DNA of 64,000 bases from Alcaligenaceae bacterium (GCA_947378965.1 CANCMG010000005.1:34604-98603); one strand, 5' to 3'; shown: positions 17,618 through 26,059, counted from the stretch's first letter. Notes: a model not told the origin generated them from the sequence alone. A program made the numbers and translations.

Positions 17618-17685
17618 TGGCGAGTTGTGAAGCGCGATCATCTCTAAAACTAAAATAATACAGAACGGTAAAACGTTGAGACAAG

Positions 17686-18645
17686 ATGCAAAATAAATTC
17701 AGCACACTTTTGTTAATGGTTGTGACCGCCTTTGTCGGTTGTGCGCAAGCAGCCTGGCCTGACCGGCCGATACAGATGATCGTTGCCTACCCACCTGGAG
17801 GGTTCACTGACGCACTGGCGCGTGCTGTGGCGAAACCCTTGGGCGAACGCTTAGGTCAACAGGTTATTGTTCAAAACGTTTCGGGTGGTGGGGGCAATAT
17901 CGGCGCTGCCAAGGCAGCTAAGGCTGCGCCGGATGGGTACACGGTTTATGTTGGCAATAACGCCACCGTGACGATTAACACGCTGGTCTATAAGTCGTTG
18001 CCCTTTGATCCTTTAAAAGATCTTGAACCGGTCGCTCTGATTGGTGGCAGTCGGGCGATTTTGGTGGTGACGCCGGGGCTAGCCGTCAGCACCATTCCTC
18101 AACTGATCGCGCTGGCAAAAGCAAAACCCGGCGTATTGAATTACGGCTCAAGCGGAACAGGTGGTGTGAGTCATTTGGCGGGTGAACTGTTCGACGTAGA
18201 TCACGCGATCAAAATGACTCACGTGCCCTATAAAGGAACGGCCCCTGCGATGGCTGATTTGCTGGGTGGGCAACTTCAGGTGATGTTTAGCGATACGGCG
18301 ATCCCGCACATCAACGCCGGAAAACTCATTGCCTTGGCAATTTCGGGCACCACACGCTCAAAGCAAGCGCCAAACATTCCGACGTTTTCTGAATTAGGCG
18401 TCAAGGGTTTTGATACCTACACGTGGTTTGGTGTGATGGTGCCTAAGGGCACAGAGCCTGCGATCATAGAGAGGCTGAATAAAGAGCTGACGGTTGTCAC
18501 AAAAGATCCAGCATTACAGGCGTGGGCGGAGTCGCAGAATGGTGACATGATGACTAGCACGCCGGCAGAGTTCGCTGTGGCAATTAAAGACGATTTGGCT
18601 AAATGGAAAAAAGTGATCGACCAAACCGGCGTGGTTGCTGAGTAG
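17686..18645 (+). CDS. Bug/TctC-family periplasmic solute receptor
   Basis: 319 residues. The signal peptide MQNKFSTLLLMVVTAFVGCAQA is followed by AWPDRPIQMIVAYPPGGFTDALAR. QNVSGGGGNIGAAKAAKAAPDGY and HVPYKGTAPAMADLLGGQ give the ligand-pocket loops. A possible lipobox-like VGCA occurs at the cleavage site, so it might be a lipoprotein, although AQA as a signal peptidase I site is equally good. A TfdA-like dioxygenase follows 146 bp later on the same strand, and pairing of a Bug receptor with a TfdA-like enzyme recurs twice more in this window. Confidence 0.92.
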   Translation: MQNKFSTLLLMVVTAFVGCAQAAWPDRPIQMIVAYPPGGFTDALARAVAKPLGERLGQQVIVQNVSGGGGNIGAAKAAKAAPDGYTVYVGNNATVTINTLVYKSLPFDPLKDLEPVALIGGSRAILVVTPGLAVSTIPQLIALAKAKPGVLNYGSSGTGGVSHLAGELFDVDHAIKMTHVPYKGTAPAMADLLGGQLQVMFSDTAIPHINAGKLIALAISGTTRSKQAPNIPTFSELGVKGFDTYTWFGVMVPKGTEPAIIERLNKELTVVTKDPALQAWAESQNGDMMTSTPAEFAVAIKDDLAKWKKVIDQTGVVAE

Positions 18646-18673
18646 TGTGAACCCGACTTGTGTCTTAAGTGGA

Positions 18674-18749
18674 TCAGAGCGCGAGTTAAGCCTGACCAGT
18701 CAGAGAGAGCGCGGATCGCTCAGAATGCGAGTTAAGCCTTGCCAGTCAG
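18674..18749 (+). repeat. Two-copy 46-bp-period direct repeat downstream of a Bug gene
   Basis: TCAGAGCGCGAGTTAAGCCT at 18674 and TCAGAATGCGAGTTAAGCCT at 18720, each continuing with a close copy of GACCAGTCAG (ends 18703 and 18749). The period is 46 bp. The unit holds the near-palindrome CTGAC-CA-GTCAG in copy 1 only. It sits between a Bug gene and the dioxygenase gene, 28 bp beyond the stop codon. A degenerate earlier copy over the stop codon (GCTGAGTAG) is possible but weak. Confidence 0.8.
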
Positions 18750-18791
18750 GGTGATTTAGGATAATTTCGTTGTCAACTCTCGGAGCCATGC

Positions 18792-19676
18792 ATGGCCATC
18801 ACTTTGTATCCTGTTAACACAGACTTTATGGCTGAAATTGGTGATGTCGATTTGAGTCGGCCATTATCTGATGAAGACCGTGCGGCGATTAAAGCCGCAT
18901 TTTTCAAATACAGCGTTCTGGTGTTTCCCGATCAAGAACTGACTTCAGCGCAACACATTGCGTTTGCCGAAGTGTTTGGTCCGATGGAAAAAAACATCAA
19001 TACCTATGCGGACGAAGTCAAAAAATATCGAATCGATACCCGCATTGCGGATGTGTCAAATTTAGGCGATGAGAACGAAATTCTTGCGGTGAACAGTCGA
19101 AAGCGAATGTCTGGTCTAGCCAATCGACTATGGCATACCGATAGTATTTTTAGACATTTACCCGCTTTAACATCGTTGTTGTATGGGCGTTCGATCGCGC
19201 CTGTGGGCGGGCGTACCGAGTTCGCAGATATGCGTGCGGCTTACGATGCTTTGCCGGCTTCGACCAAAACCAAAATCGATAAGATGATCGTTGAGCACTC
19301 GATTTTTCATTCGCGTGCCAAACTCGGCTTTACTGACTTTACCGAAAAAGAGCGTGCCTCGTTGCCACCCGCTCAGCAGGTGATGGTGCGCACGATTCCT
19401 GAAACCGGTCGACAAAATTTGTACCTGGCCTCGCATGCGATGCGCGTAATCGGCATGTCAGACGAAGAAAGTGAAACACTATTTCAAGAGCTCACAGAAC
19501 ACGCCACGCAGCCGCAATTTGTGCTGTCTCACCGTTGGCGCGTCAATGATTTGGTGATGTGGGATAACCGCTGCACCATGCATCGTGGTACGGATTTTGA
19601 CGATTGGCGTTGGAAGCGCGATGTGCAGCGCGCGACCGTCTCTGATATTGGTAATACGGTAGAGCTTTCTGCTTAA
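18792..19676 (+). CDS. TauD/TfdA-family Fe(II)/2-oxoglutarate dioxygenase
   Basis: 294 residues. The metal-binding facial triad is visible as H115-x-D117 in RLWHTDSIF and the distal histidine H264 in NRCTMHRGTDFD; the arginines in WRWKRDVQRATV fit 2-oxoglutarate binding. LWHTDSIFRHLPALTSLL closely resembles the TfdA (2,4-D dioxygenase) core more than TauD. The enzyme would hydroxylate or cleave a substrate such as an aryloxy acid, sulfonate or other carboxylic acid in the cytoplasm. CGGAGCC lies upstream of the ATG. Its 3' end overlaps the convergent cupin gene by 4 bp. The Bug receptor upstream may feed it substrate. Confidence 0.92.
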   Translation: MAITLYPVNTDFMAEIGDVDLSRPLSDEDRAAIKAAFFKYSVLVFPDQELTSAQHIAFAEVFGPMEKNINTYADEVKKYRIDTRIADVSNLGDENEILAVNSRKRMSGLANRLWHTDSIFRHLPALTSLLYGRSIAPVGGRTEFADMRAAYDALPASTKTKIDKMIVEHSIFHSRAKLGFTDFTEKERASLPPAQQVMVRTIPETGRQNLYLASHAMRVIGMSDEESETLFQELTEHATQPQFVLSHRWRVNDLVMWDNRCTMHRGTDFDDWRWKRDVQRATVSDIGNTVELSA

Positions 19677-20179
19677 GGTTGTGTAGATAACGCCGGTGAG
19701 GGCGTGCTGGCGTGAATCACGCCCTTGTTCCAGCTGTCGACGTACTCTTGTATAGAAAGCGCCCAACCGTTGGCCATGTTTTCATCAAAGTATTCGAACA
19801 ACAGTCCATCGACTGCCGTCATAGACAACAGGATTGTCCCGCCATCGGGGCCGCCATGTTCGTCATGTGGTAGCGCATCAGCTGGGGCCAAGGCATAGTC
19901 ACCTTTTTTTCGGTGGATTTTTTTTGTCGTGCCGTCTGGCAACAGCTCGGTTAAAAACTGCTCGCCTTCTAAGACGAGGGTAACGGTAGACGCAAGGTGA
20001 CGATGGCGTCGGCAGTGGCCACCCTTGCCATAGCGAAGCAGCATATCGAGTCGCCCACTAGGCAAGTCATAGCCCAACAGACTGTACTCAAAATCGATAT
20101 AAAAATCTGGAGCACTGGTGTCGTGCACGTGACGCCACTCGACGTTCGTTAAGTCAAAGCTAGTTGAAATCACAGGCAT
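19673..20179 (-). CDS. Cupin-domain protein
   Basis: 168 residues. A cupin motif 1 is present as GKGGHCRRHRHLASTVTLVLEGE, giving H59, H61 and E71 as probable metal ligands; motif 2 contains LPHDEHGGPDGG with H105 or H108 as the fourth ligand. The architecture resembles ChrR-like or 2,4'-dihydroxyacetophenone dioxygenase-like cupins, which would make it a small metal-dependent oxygenase or sensor. It lies 21 bp downstream of a Bug receptor gene on the same strand, so the two are probably one transcript. Substrate unknown. Confidence 0.85.
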   Translation of the reverse strand: MPVISTSFDLTNVEWRHVHDTSAPDFYIDFEYSLLGYDLPSGRLDMLLRYGKGGHCRRHRHLASTVTLVLEGEQFLTELLPDGTTKKIHRKKGDYALAPADALPHDEHGGPDGGTILLSMTAVDGLLFEYFDENMANGWALSIQEYVDSWNKGVIHASTPSPALSTQP

Positions 20180-20200
20180 GAGAGGTCTCTGAGTTTATGT

Positions 20201-21166
20201 TTATTCAGGCTGAACGCCCGCGTCGCGCAGGATTTTCACATAGGTTGCCACTTGCTCTTTGGTAAAAGCACCGAGCTCAGCCGAGGTCGACCCCTGAGTT
20301 AAAAATTGTTTTTGATCTAGTTGTTCTTTGATGTCGGGGCGATTCAAGACTGCATTGACCGCAGTATTTAAACGCACAAGCAAGTCAGCGGGTAAGTTAG
20401 CGGGGGCATACACAGCCGCCCATGACTGAACTGAAAAGCCCTGCACGCCAGCTTCGGCAAAAGTCGGCACCTCAGGCGCGAGTGACGAACGACTCGGTAA
20501 CGTGATCGCGAGCATCTTGAGTTTGCCATCCGGGACATGTAAGCCCGCGGTGAAGGGGGTTGAAATCATCAGTTGCACGCGATTGGAAACCAGATCAATC
20601 ACGCCTGCTGGTTCGCCTTTGTAAGGCACGTGCAGCATATTGAGGTTGCCAGCTAGAGATAAAAATTGAGCAGTTGCCACAATCCCTGTGGTGTTGCCCG
20701 AGGCATAGGCAAGCTTGCCTGGATTGGCCTTTGCATAGGCGATGAGCTCAGGAATGGTGTTAAAGGGCATCTGCGCATTGGCATACAAAAAGAAGGTGTA
20801 ACGCCCTAGCATTGAAATCGGCGTGAAATCGCGTACGGGGTCATAAGGCGGTTGCTTGCGTAAAGCTGGCGCACCTGCCATTGGGCTATTGGTTGCGACT
20901 AACAGTGTGTAGCCGTCAGGTGCTGCTTTGGCGACGTCTGTGGCAGCAAGGGCGCCATCGGCGCCGGCTTTGTTTTCGACAATCACTTGTTGCCCAAGGC
21001 TGGCGCTTAAGCCATTACCAAGAATACGTGCAACCGTGTCAGTCGCTGAGCCAGCCGGAAAAGGTACGACTAAGCGGATGGTCTTAGTGGGGTACTGCGC
21101 TGCGGCTGTCTGGGCGAGCGCCACCAGTGCAAGCGAAGCGATGAGTTTGGTTACAGCATGGCGCAT
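20201..21166 (-). CDS. Bug/TctC-family periplasmic solute receptor
   Basis: 321 residues, ATG preceded by GGAGATCAAG. Signal peptide MRHAVTKLIASLALVALAQ with cleavage near AAA-QYPTK. The mature start TIRLVVPFPAGSATDTVAR, ENKAGADGALAATDVAKAAPDGY and LHVPYKGEPAGVIDLVSNR follow the family. In the loop near residue 197 the usual GGQ is SNR, which may alter ligand contacts. First gene of a two-gene unit with the cupin; its own upstream region carries an inverted repeat and a 12-bp tandem duplication. Confidence 0.93.
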   Translation of the reverse strand: MRHAVTKLIASLALVALAQTAAAQYPTKTIRLVVPFPAGSATDTVARILGNGLSASLGQQVIVENKAGADGALAATDVAKAAPDGYTLLVATNSPMAGAPALRKQPPYDPVRDFTPISMLGRYTFFLYANAQMPFNTIPELIAYAKANPGKLAYASGNTTGIVATAQFLSLAGNLNMLHVPYKGEPAGVIDLVSNRVQLMISTPFTAGLHVPDGKLKMLAITLPSRSSLAPEVPTFAEAGVQGFSVQSWAAVYAPANLPADLLVRLNTAVNAVLNRPDIKEQLDQKQFLTQGSTSAELGAFTKEQVATYVKILRDAGVQPE

Positions 21167-21194
21167 CTTGATCTCCGATGGGTATTTGTTGCTG

Positions 21195-21252
21195 GACTCG
21201 AGGCAGAACGCAAAGGGTGCTTAGCTCGAGTCGTGCATTCAGTCGTGCATTC
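21195..21252. promoter_or_regulatory. Inverted repeat and 12-bp tandem duplication between divergent Bug genes
   Basis: GACTCGAG (21195-21202) and CTCGAGTC (21225-21232) are perfect 8-bp inverted arms 22 bp apart. The right arm merges into AGTCGTGCATTC (21229-21240), which is repeated exactly and without gap at 21241-21252. The block lies 28-86 bp upstream of the minus-strand Bug gene, within the 245-bp region shared with the plus-strand Bug gene at 21412. Arm spacing of about three helical turns centre to centre suits a DNA-binding dimer or looping; the function is inference. Confidence 0.5.
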
Positions 21253-21411
21253 TTGAGGCAAAGTGTAAACCGAGAGTTCAAAAATACAAGGGATTGTTCA
21301 AGTTGGATAAGGTATTGTTCGCTTGGTGGCAGGCAGTTATGATTCGGTTGAAGTGATCAGTTTTGCAGATAAATAGAAAAAAAACAGTTTTGTACGCTCT
21401 CGGAGACACTT

Positions 21412-22386
21412 TTGATTACACGCAAGCTAGGTGCCATCGCTTTAGTTCTAGCCCTATTCGGCGCGCCGTCCTTAGGCGTTGCGGCCGACTATCCCGCCGA
21501 CAAACCAATCAAGATGGTCGTTGGCTTCACTGCTGGCGGCGCAGCCGATAAGCTGGCGCGTCCGGTGGCCGATCGGATGGCAAAATTTTTAGGTCAAACG
21601 ATCGTGATGGAGTATCGCCCAGGCGTGGCGGGCGGCATCGCTCTTGAACTGGTCGCCCGCGCGCCCGCTGACGGCTATACGATTCACCTGACGTCGCAAG
21701 GCCCCATGACGTTCGGCCCCTCGTTGCGTAAGGCCAACTTTGACCCTGTAAAAGATTTCACCCCTATCGGGATGGTGTCGAGCGGTGGATCACTGATCGC
21801 AGTCTTGCCTACCTCACCGGCTAAGGATGTAAAAAGTTTCATCGCTTTAGCAAAGGCGAACCCGACACAGTGGAGCTATGGCACGTCTGGGATTGGGGGG
21901 TCTGGTCATTTGGCGGCCGAGCAATTTAAGATTGAAACTGGTTTACAAATTTCTCATGTTCCCTATAAAGGCGGGGCCGGCGCGCTAACCGATTTGTTGG
22001 GCGGACATATCCCTGTGCTGTTCTCGTCAATTGGCTCAATCGCCACGAACGTTGAGGCCGGACAAGTCAAAGCGCTTGCCGTGAGCTCGCTTGCCCGTAG
22101 CAGCTTGTTTCCAGATGTGCCCACTATTGCCGAAAGTGGCTTTCCGGGATTTGATTCGCCGGTGTGGTTTGGTGTTGTGGGGCCTGCAGGTCTACCCGCA
22201 GCGATTACAGCCAAGCTGGTTGCTGCACTCAACGCAACGATGGACGACCCTGAGGTATTAAAGATTATCCGGCAAGATGGCTACGAGCCGCTAAAAATGA
22301 CGCCCGAGCAAATGAAAAACGCCATTCAGACTGAACTCAAACAGTGGGCCGATTTGATTAAAAAGACTGGAATGAAGGCTGACTGA
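21412..22386 (+). CDS. Bug/TctC-family periplasmic solute receptor
   Basis: 324 residues starting at TTG, with CGGAGA six bases upstream. The signal peptide is ITRKLGAIALVLALFGAPSLG with cleavage around VAA-DYPAD. KMVVGFTAGGAADKLARPVAD has K in place of the usual A or V before LAR. EYRPGVAGGIALELVARAPADGY and HVPYKGGAGALTDLLGGH follow. It is a single-gene unit: divergent on its left, and convergent with the SOUL-protein gene on its right. Ligand unknown. Confidence 0.92.
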   Translation: MITRKLGAIALVLALFGAPSLGVAADYPADKPIKMVVGFTAGGAADKLARPVADRMAKFLGQTIVMEYRPGVAGGIALELVARAPADGYTIHLTSQGPMTFGPSLRKANFDPVKDFTPIGMVSSGGSLIAVLPTSPAKDVKSFIALAKANPTQWSYGTSGIGGSGHLAAEQFKIETGLQISHVPYKGGAGALTDLLGGHIPVLFSSIGSIATNVEAGQVKALAVSSLARSSLFPDVPTIAESGFPGFDSPVWFGVVGPAGLPAAITAKLVAALNATMDDPEVLKIIRQDGYEPLKMTPEQMKNAIQTELKQWADLIKKTGMKAD

Positions 22387-22461
22387 CCACTTAGAGAGGC
22401 GCCCAAAGGCTGCGTGGCTGTCGTTGGTCAGACTGAGGCATGGGGGGTTGGATGGCCTTGT

Positions 22462-23088
22462 TCAATTGGTGCGGGCGACTTCAAGCATGATCTCGTTGCG
22501 TCGTAAAAACCAAAGCGTCCAAGGCGGATCATAACGGGCAAGCGAAGGCGTGCCGACAGCAACCAGTTTTTGCTGAGCGACAAAGGCGCGCAATAACGCG
22601 GTTTGTTGTTCGACGTCGTTGTCATCGACTAACCCCGAAAAACGCACCACGGCAAGACGTTTGGGCGGTAAAGCTACCAGTCGCACTTTCGAATCATTGG
22701 GCGTTGGTAGCGTCTCAAGTGTGTAGCTCGCCGGCATAATGAAACGAATGATCCAGCCTGCTGAGTCGGGGCTTTGTATGACGGGCGCGGTCATTGCAAT
22801 TTTCTCATTTGGCGCTTCGTTTTGAATCACGGGTGCGGTCATGGCAATACTCTGCTTGCGCGTGTTGCCGCCAAAGATGTATCCCGCCAATAAACGAAAC
22901 CCAGCACTGACGGCTTCGCTGCGATCGCCGGGTACAGTCACTTCGGCAGCGATGAGGGCGGGGTATTCTCTGATCTCAAAGGCCGCCTCTTGTAAGACGC
23001 TCGTGTAGGGGGGTTCTTCAGTGGCCATGACGACACCTGTTAACAAAGACATCAGAGAGAAGAGGCACAATAAAATTTTTTGTGTCAT
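22462..23088 (-). CDS. SOUL haem-binding family protein, probably exported
   Basis: 208 residues with an N-terminal signal peptide (MTQKILLCLFSLMSLLTGVVMA). The SOUL/HBP family signature is seen in EEPPYTSVLQEAAFEIREYP, GFRLLAGYIFGGNTRKQSIAMTAPV and the repeated IAMTAPVIQ motif, then FIMPASYTLETLPTPND. Family members bind haem or tetrapyrroles; in bacteria the role is little known. It is divergent from the CoA-transferase remnant and convergent with a Bug gene. No haem pathway gene is near. Confidence 0.92.
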   Translation of the reverse strand: MTQKILLCLFSLMSLLTGVVMATEEPPYTSVLQEAAFEIREYPALIAAEVTVPGDRSEAVSAGFRLLAGYIFGGNTRKQSIAMTAPVIQNEAPNEKIAMTAPVIQSPDSAGWIIRFIMPASYTLETLPTPNDSKVRLVALPPKRLAVVRFSGLVDDNDVEQQTALLRAFVAQQKLVAVGTPSLARYDPPWTLWFLRRNEIMLEVARTN

Positions 23089-23126
23089 GTTGTGTTTTAC
23101 TCAAAGTTTATTCACGAAGGAAGGCT

Positions 23127-23387
23127 ATGCAGCCACTCAAAGGTATTAAGGTGGTGGATCTTAGCAAGTTGCTGGCTGGGCCACTTTGCGCGCAATATCT
23201 TGGAGAGTTAGGTGCTGAGATCATTAAAATCGAGCCCGTGGGTCAGGGTGATGATACACGCGGTTGGTTACCGCAGACGAATGGTCAATCGGCAATTTTT
23301 ATCGGATGTGCGCGTAAAACCTCGCCGTTTATGGCGGGGATGCAAGCGCGGAAGGCACAGCCTTCCTTTCTTTGGTCTTTAATTTAG
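23127..23387 (+). pseudogene. Truncated CaiB/BaiF CoA transferase (5' fragment)
   Basis: From the ATG at 23127, preceded by GAAGGAAGG, the frame reads MQPLKGIKVVDLSKLLAGPL, then GAEIIKIEPVGQGDDTRGW, a near-perfect family III CoA transferase N-terminus. Similarity stops after about residue 60 (near 23305), and the rest (CARKTSPFMAGMQARKAQ) is unrelated before a TAG at 23385. The catalytic aspartate region and about 320 residues are missing. It is therefore a deletion remnant. The SnoaL-like gene begins 166 bp later, so the deletion joined formerly separate regions. The signals for translation are intact, so a short peptide could still be made. Confidence 0.88.
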
Positions 23388-23493
23388 CTTAGCGTTTGCT
23401 GTTGCTCACCTAAGTGGCCGACATTAAATATAAGATACGTGCTCTTGTTTGATACGGATTTCGATCGTTTACACTAACCTAAACACCTGAATC

Positions 23494-23528
23494 GCTAGCG
23501 CTTAACAATTCGAAAAGCTAGCGCTTAA
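23494..23528. promoter_or_regulatory. Pair of 12-bp direct repeats upstream of SnoaL-like gene
   Basis: GCTAGCGCTTAA occurs exactly at 23494-23505 and again at 23517-23528, start-to-start distance 23 bp (about two helical turns). Each copy contains overlapping self-complementary hexamers (GCTAGC and AGCGCT). The second copy ends 25 bp before the ATG at 23554. The layout is typical of two operator half-sites on one face of DNA, but could be a local duplication. Confidence 0.45.
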
Positions 23529-23553
23529 TCTTTCAAATATGCAGGCTTGACTC

Positions 23554-23976
23554 ATGACTCAAAGTACGAATCAGCTAAAACAAACTCTCGATGAGATGCA
23601 AAACTCTTGGAATGCAGCCGCCAAGGTATGGAGCCCAAAGGCCTTGGCTAGTCTGTATGCAGACAACGCCTTGTTTTATGGCGGGCGCCCTGGGCATTCG
23701 GTTGGGGCTTCCGAAATCCAGGCTTACTTTGCGTCTTATGATGGCATCATTCAGTCTGCAGTACTAGATTTGGTTGAGCAGCAACTTGTGCAAATCAGCC
23801 CAGACAGTTTTACGGCTCAAGGTTTTGGGGCATTTTCGTTTGTGCTGAACGGAGGGCGTCAGACTCAATCGGTACTGCGTACGACGCTTATCTTGAGTAA
23901 GCTGAATGGGCAATGGAAAATTCAGTTACATCATTTTTCGGTGACGCCTGAGGTGCCACCGCTTGGCAATACTTGA
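23554..23976 (+). CDS. SnoaL-like / NTF2-fold (DUF4440 type) protein
   Basis: 140 residues. It starts with a helix (LKQTLDEMQNSWNAAAKVWS), then LASLYADNALFYGGRPGHSVGASEIQAYFASYDG, the typical NTF2-like pattern of a small alpha+beta barrel with an acidic residue in the cavity, and ends in strands LRTTLILSKLNGQWKIQLHHFS. Such proteins are small enzymes (isomerases, cyclases) or ligand-binding proteins. No signal peptide. It precedes the enolase-superfamily gene by 112 bp on the same strand. Function unknown. Confidence 0.8.
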   Translation: MTQSTNQLKQTLDEMQNSWNAAAKVWSPKALASLYADNALFYGGRPGHSVGASEIQAYFASYDGIIQSAVLDLVEQQLVQISPDSFTAQGFGAFSFVLNGGRQTQSVLRTTLILSKLNGQWKIQLHHFSVTPEVPPLGNT

Positions 23977-24088
23977 AACACAATGGTAACGATCAGGTAG
24001 GCAATAGAGATCATCGCAGCAGCACGCTAGGCGCTAGCCCTGCGCATTTTGATAAAAAAAGGCCGTGTGTAGCGGCCAAGGAGACAAC

Positions 24089-25261
24089 TTGAAGATCACC
24101 GCAATAGAAGACCTCCATGCAGATGGTGGCTGGCGTACGCTGTCGTTTTTAAAAATCACAACCGATACAGGTTTAGTCGGCTGGTCAGAGTTTAGTGAAG
24201 GCAGTTCTTCTCCTGGCCTTGGCGGAGTCATCCTCAAACTGGGGCAAAGCCTGCTAGGTTCAGATCCGCGGCAAATCAACCTGATCCATGCCAAGTTGTT
24301 TGCCGTGACCCGAATCTTTTCTGGCGGCTTAATCGCGCAGGCAATCGCTGCACTTGAAAATGCTTGTTTAGATTTGAAAGCAAAAGAACTCAACGTTCCG
24401 GTGCATCAATTATTCGGTGGGGCCTTACGTCAAACACTGCCGATCTATTGGTCGCAATGTGGCACCTTGCGTTCGCGCTTTGCCCCAGTGTTTGATGCAG
24501 CACCCTTGCGCTCGTTAGACGATATCGTGGCGTTAGGGCAAGAGGCTAAAGCGCGTGGCTTCAAGGCGCTCAAGACCAATATTTTGTCTTTTGAAAATGG
24601 CACCTGTAGTAATTATCGACCGGGCTTTGGCATCGGAACAGGCTTTCCAGAGCTGAATCTTGACGATAAAGTTCTTGCAACAATCGTTGAGCTGCTTGCT
24701 GCTTTTGAACAAGGCGCCGGAAAAGGTGTGAAGTTAGCGCTTGATCTGAATTTTCACTTTAAGCCTGAAGGCGCAAAAAGAATTGCACGGGCGCTTGAAC
24801 GGTTCAATCTCATGTGGCTTGAGGTCGACATACAAGATCCACGGGCCTTGGCTGAGGTCAAACAAGCAACCACGACGCGGATCTCTTCGCTTGAAACGCT
24901 GTTAGGTCGGCAAGCGCTTCGTCCTTATCTTGAGGCCAATGCTGCAGATGTCGCAATCATCGATCCGCAATGGAACGGCTTGCTAGAAGCCACCAAAATG
25001 GCGACGATGGCCGAAAGCTACGAGATTAACGTGGCTTCGCATAACTATCACGGGCAGTTGTCTTCGCTGATGGGGGCGCATTTTTCAGCCGCAACGTCAA
25101 ATTTCAGCATCATGGAATACGTCGTCGACGAGGCCGCGTTTACGCGTGAATACATGACCCATCCGATTCAAATTGTTGATGGCGAAATCGTCTTGCCCGA
25201 GGGCCCTGGTTGGGGTTCAGATATTAATGAAGAGGCTGTTCGTGCAAGGCCTGTGCTGTGA
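24089..25261 (+). CDS. Enolase-superfamily enzyme (mandelate racemase/muconate-lactonizing type)
   Basis: 390 residues from TTG at 24089, preceded by AAGGAGAC; an upstream in-frame GTG lacks a ribosome site. The capping domain is residues 1-120 (MKITAIEDLHADGGWRTLSF) and a TIM barrel follows. Candidate catalytic residues are K159 and K162 in FKALKTN, metal ligands D219 (LALDLNF), E245 (LMWLEVDI) and E269 (SSLETLLG), then D292 and H318 (ASHNYHG), the general base pair of mandelate-racemase and sugar-acid dehydratase subgroups. The C-terminus GPGWGSDINEE returns to the capping domain. Probably racemises or dehydrates a hydroxy acid; which one is not readable. Confidence 0.9.
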   Translation: MKITAIEDLHADGGWRTLSFLKITTDTGLVGWSEFSEGSSSPGLGGVILKLGQSLLGSDPRQINLIHAKLFAVTRIFSGGLIAQAIAALENACLDLKAKELNVPVHQLFGGALRQTLPIYWSQCGTLRSRFAPVFDAAPLRSLDDIVALGQEAKARGFKALKTNILSFENGTCSNYRPGFGIGTGFPELNLDDKVLATIVELLAAFEQGAGKGVKLALDLNFHFKPEGAKRIARALERFNLMWLEVDIQDPRALAEVKQATTTRISSLETLLGRQALRPYLEANAADVAIIDPQWNGLLEATKMATMAESYEINVASHNYHGQLSSLMGAHFSAATSNFSIMEYVVDEAAFTREYMTHPIQIVDGEIVLPEGPGWGSDINEEAVRARPVL

Positions 25262-25428
25262 GAGTCAACACTTTTTCATTTGTAAGGATGACGAAGGTTA
25301 ACAATTTGATACAAAATAAATAGAACAGGGATGCGGTATCGCGATGTTTAGCAGGCGCTAAAATGAGTGCCTTACGTACGACTGCTTTTCAAACAGTTCG
25401 GCGTCCGGATCACCAAAAAGGAGCCGCC

Positions 25429-25635
25429 TTGAGCATAAGATTAAGTGTCATTTTGTCAGATGATTTAAATCGCGATATTGATCGAGTCGCGGGTACTGCT
25501 GCGAACAAGAGCGAAGTCTTTAGAAAAGCACTACAGCTCTATCTTGCGGCATGCGATGGTCAATCGCGCGGTTTAAAGCTTGGTTTATTTGAACCAAGTG
25601 CGCAGAGACTTCAGACTGAAATTACGGGTCTGTAA
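25429..25635 (+). CDS. Ribbon-helix-helix (CopG/MetJ-fold) DNA-binding protein
   Basis: 68 residues from TTG at 25429, preceded by AAAAGGAG. Although the frame is open 66 bp upstream, the chosen start gives SIRLSVILSDDLNRDIDRVA, the basic beta strand and first helix of an RHH fold, then NKSEVFRKALQLYLAA, the second helix with the conserved KSEVFRKAL pattern. The C-terminal tail (about 25 residues) could contact a partner. It overlaps the next gene by one base (TAATG), so the two are translationally coupled. It is likely an autoregulator or an antitoxin-like protein; the partner does not look like a known toxin. Confidence 0.75.
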   Translation: MSIRLSVILSDDLNRDIDRVAGTAANKSEVFRKALQLYLAACDGQSRGLKLGLFEPSAQRLQTEITGL

Positions 25636-25904
25636 TGCGTACATTGGATTTGAGTGCACCGCCCCAAAATCACACGTATACGGTTTCTTTATCTCCTGAA
25701 GAAAAGCACAGCGATCGCTTCGTTCGCTTAGCGAAAGAAATCATCTTGGTTGCACTGGCTGCTGGCTTCGTCATCCTGATTGGTTGGGTTTGCGTTCACA
25801 CACTTTTTTCGGCGCAAGCAACGGCCGAAGAAAAGAAGTGGGCGATGTCAACGGTGACGGCCATTTCTGGCGGATTAGTTGGTTATTTAATTCACCCGCA
25901 TTAA
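25635..25904 (+). CDS. Small membrane protein with two predicted transmembrane helices
   Basis: 89 residues, unrecognised. Residues 1-35 are polar and charged (SPEEKHSDRFVRLAKE), residues 36-58 form a strong transmembrane helix (IILVALAAGFVILIGWVCVH), residues 60-70 are a charged loop (AQATAEEKKWAM), and residues 71-86 a second shorter helix (STVTAISGGLVGYLI) with small-residue packing. It starts on the last base of the RHH gene stop codon. Neighbours and composition suggest a two-gene module of cytoplasmic RHH protein plus membrane partner. No toxin motif, enzyme motif or signal peptidase site is visible. Confidence 0.7.
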   Translation: MRTLDLSAPPQNHTYTVSLSPEEKHSDRFVRLAKEIILVALAAGFVILIGWVCVHTLFSAQATAEEKKWAMSTVTAISGGLVGYLIHPH

Positions 25905-26059
25905 AGGCGGTAAGTCACGTGCTATAAAACAAGCAATCCCATTAAAAAACTTTAGTGCTGTCGATTCTTACGATTATAAAAAAGTCTAGATAAAAGTCGG
26001 AATAGCGGTCAGGCGGCATGCCGAAGTCATCAACCAGTCGAATCACTTAGGGGTAAAAA

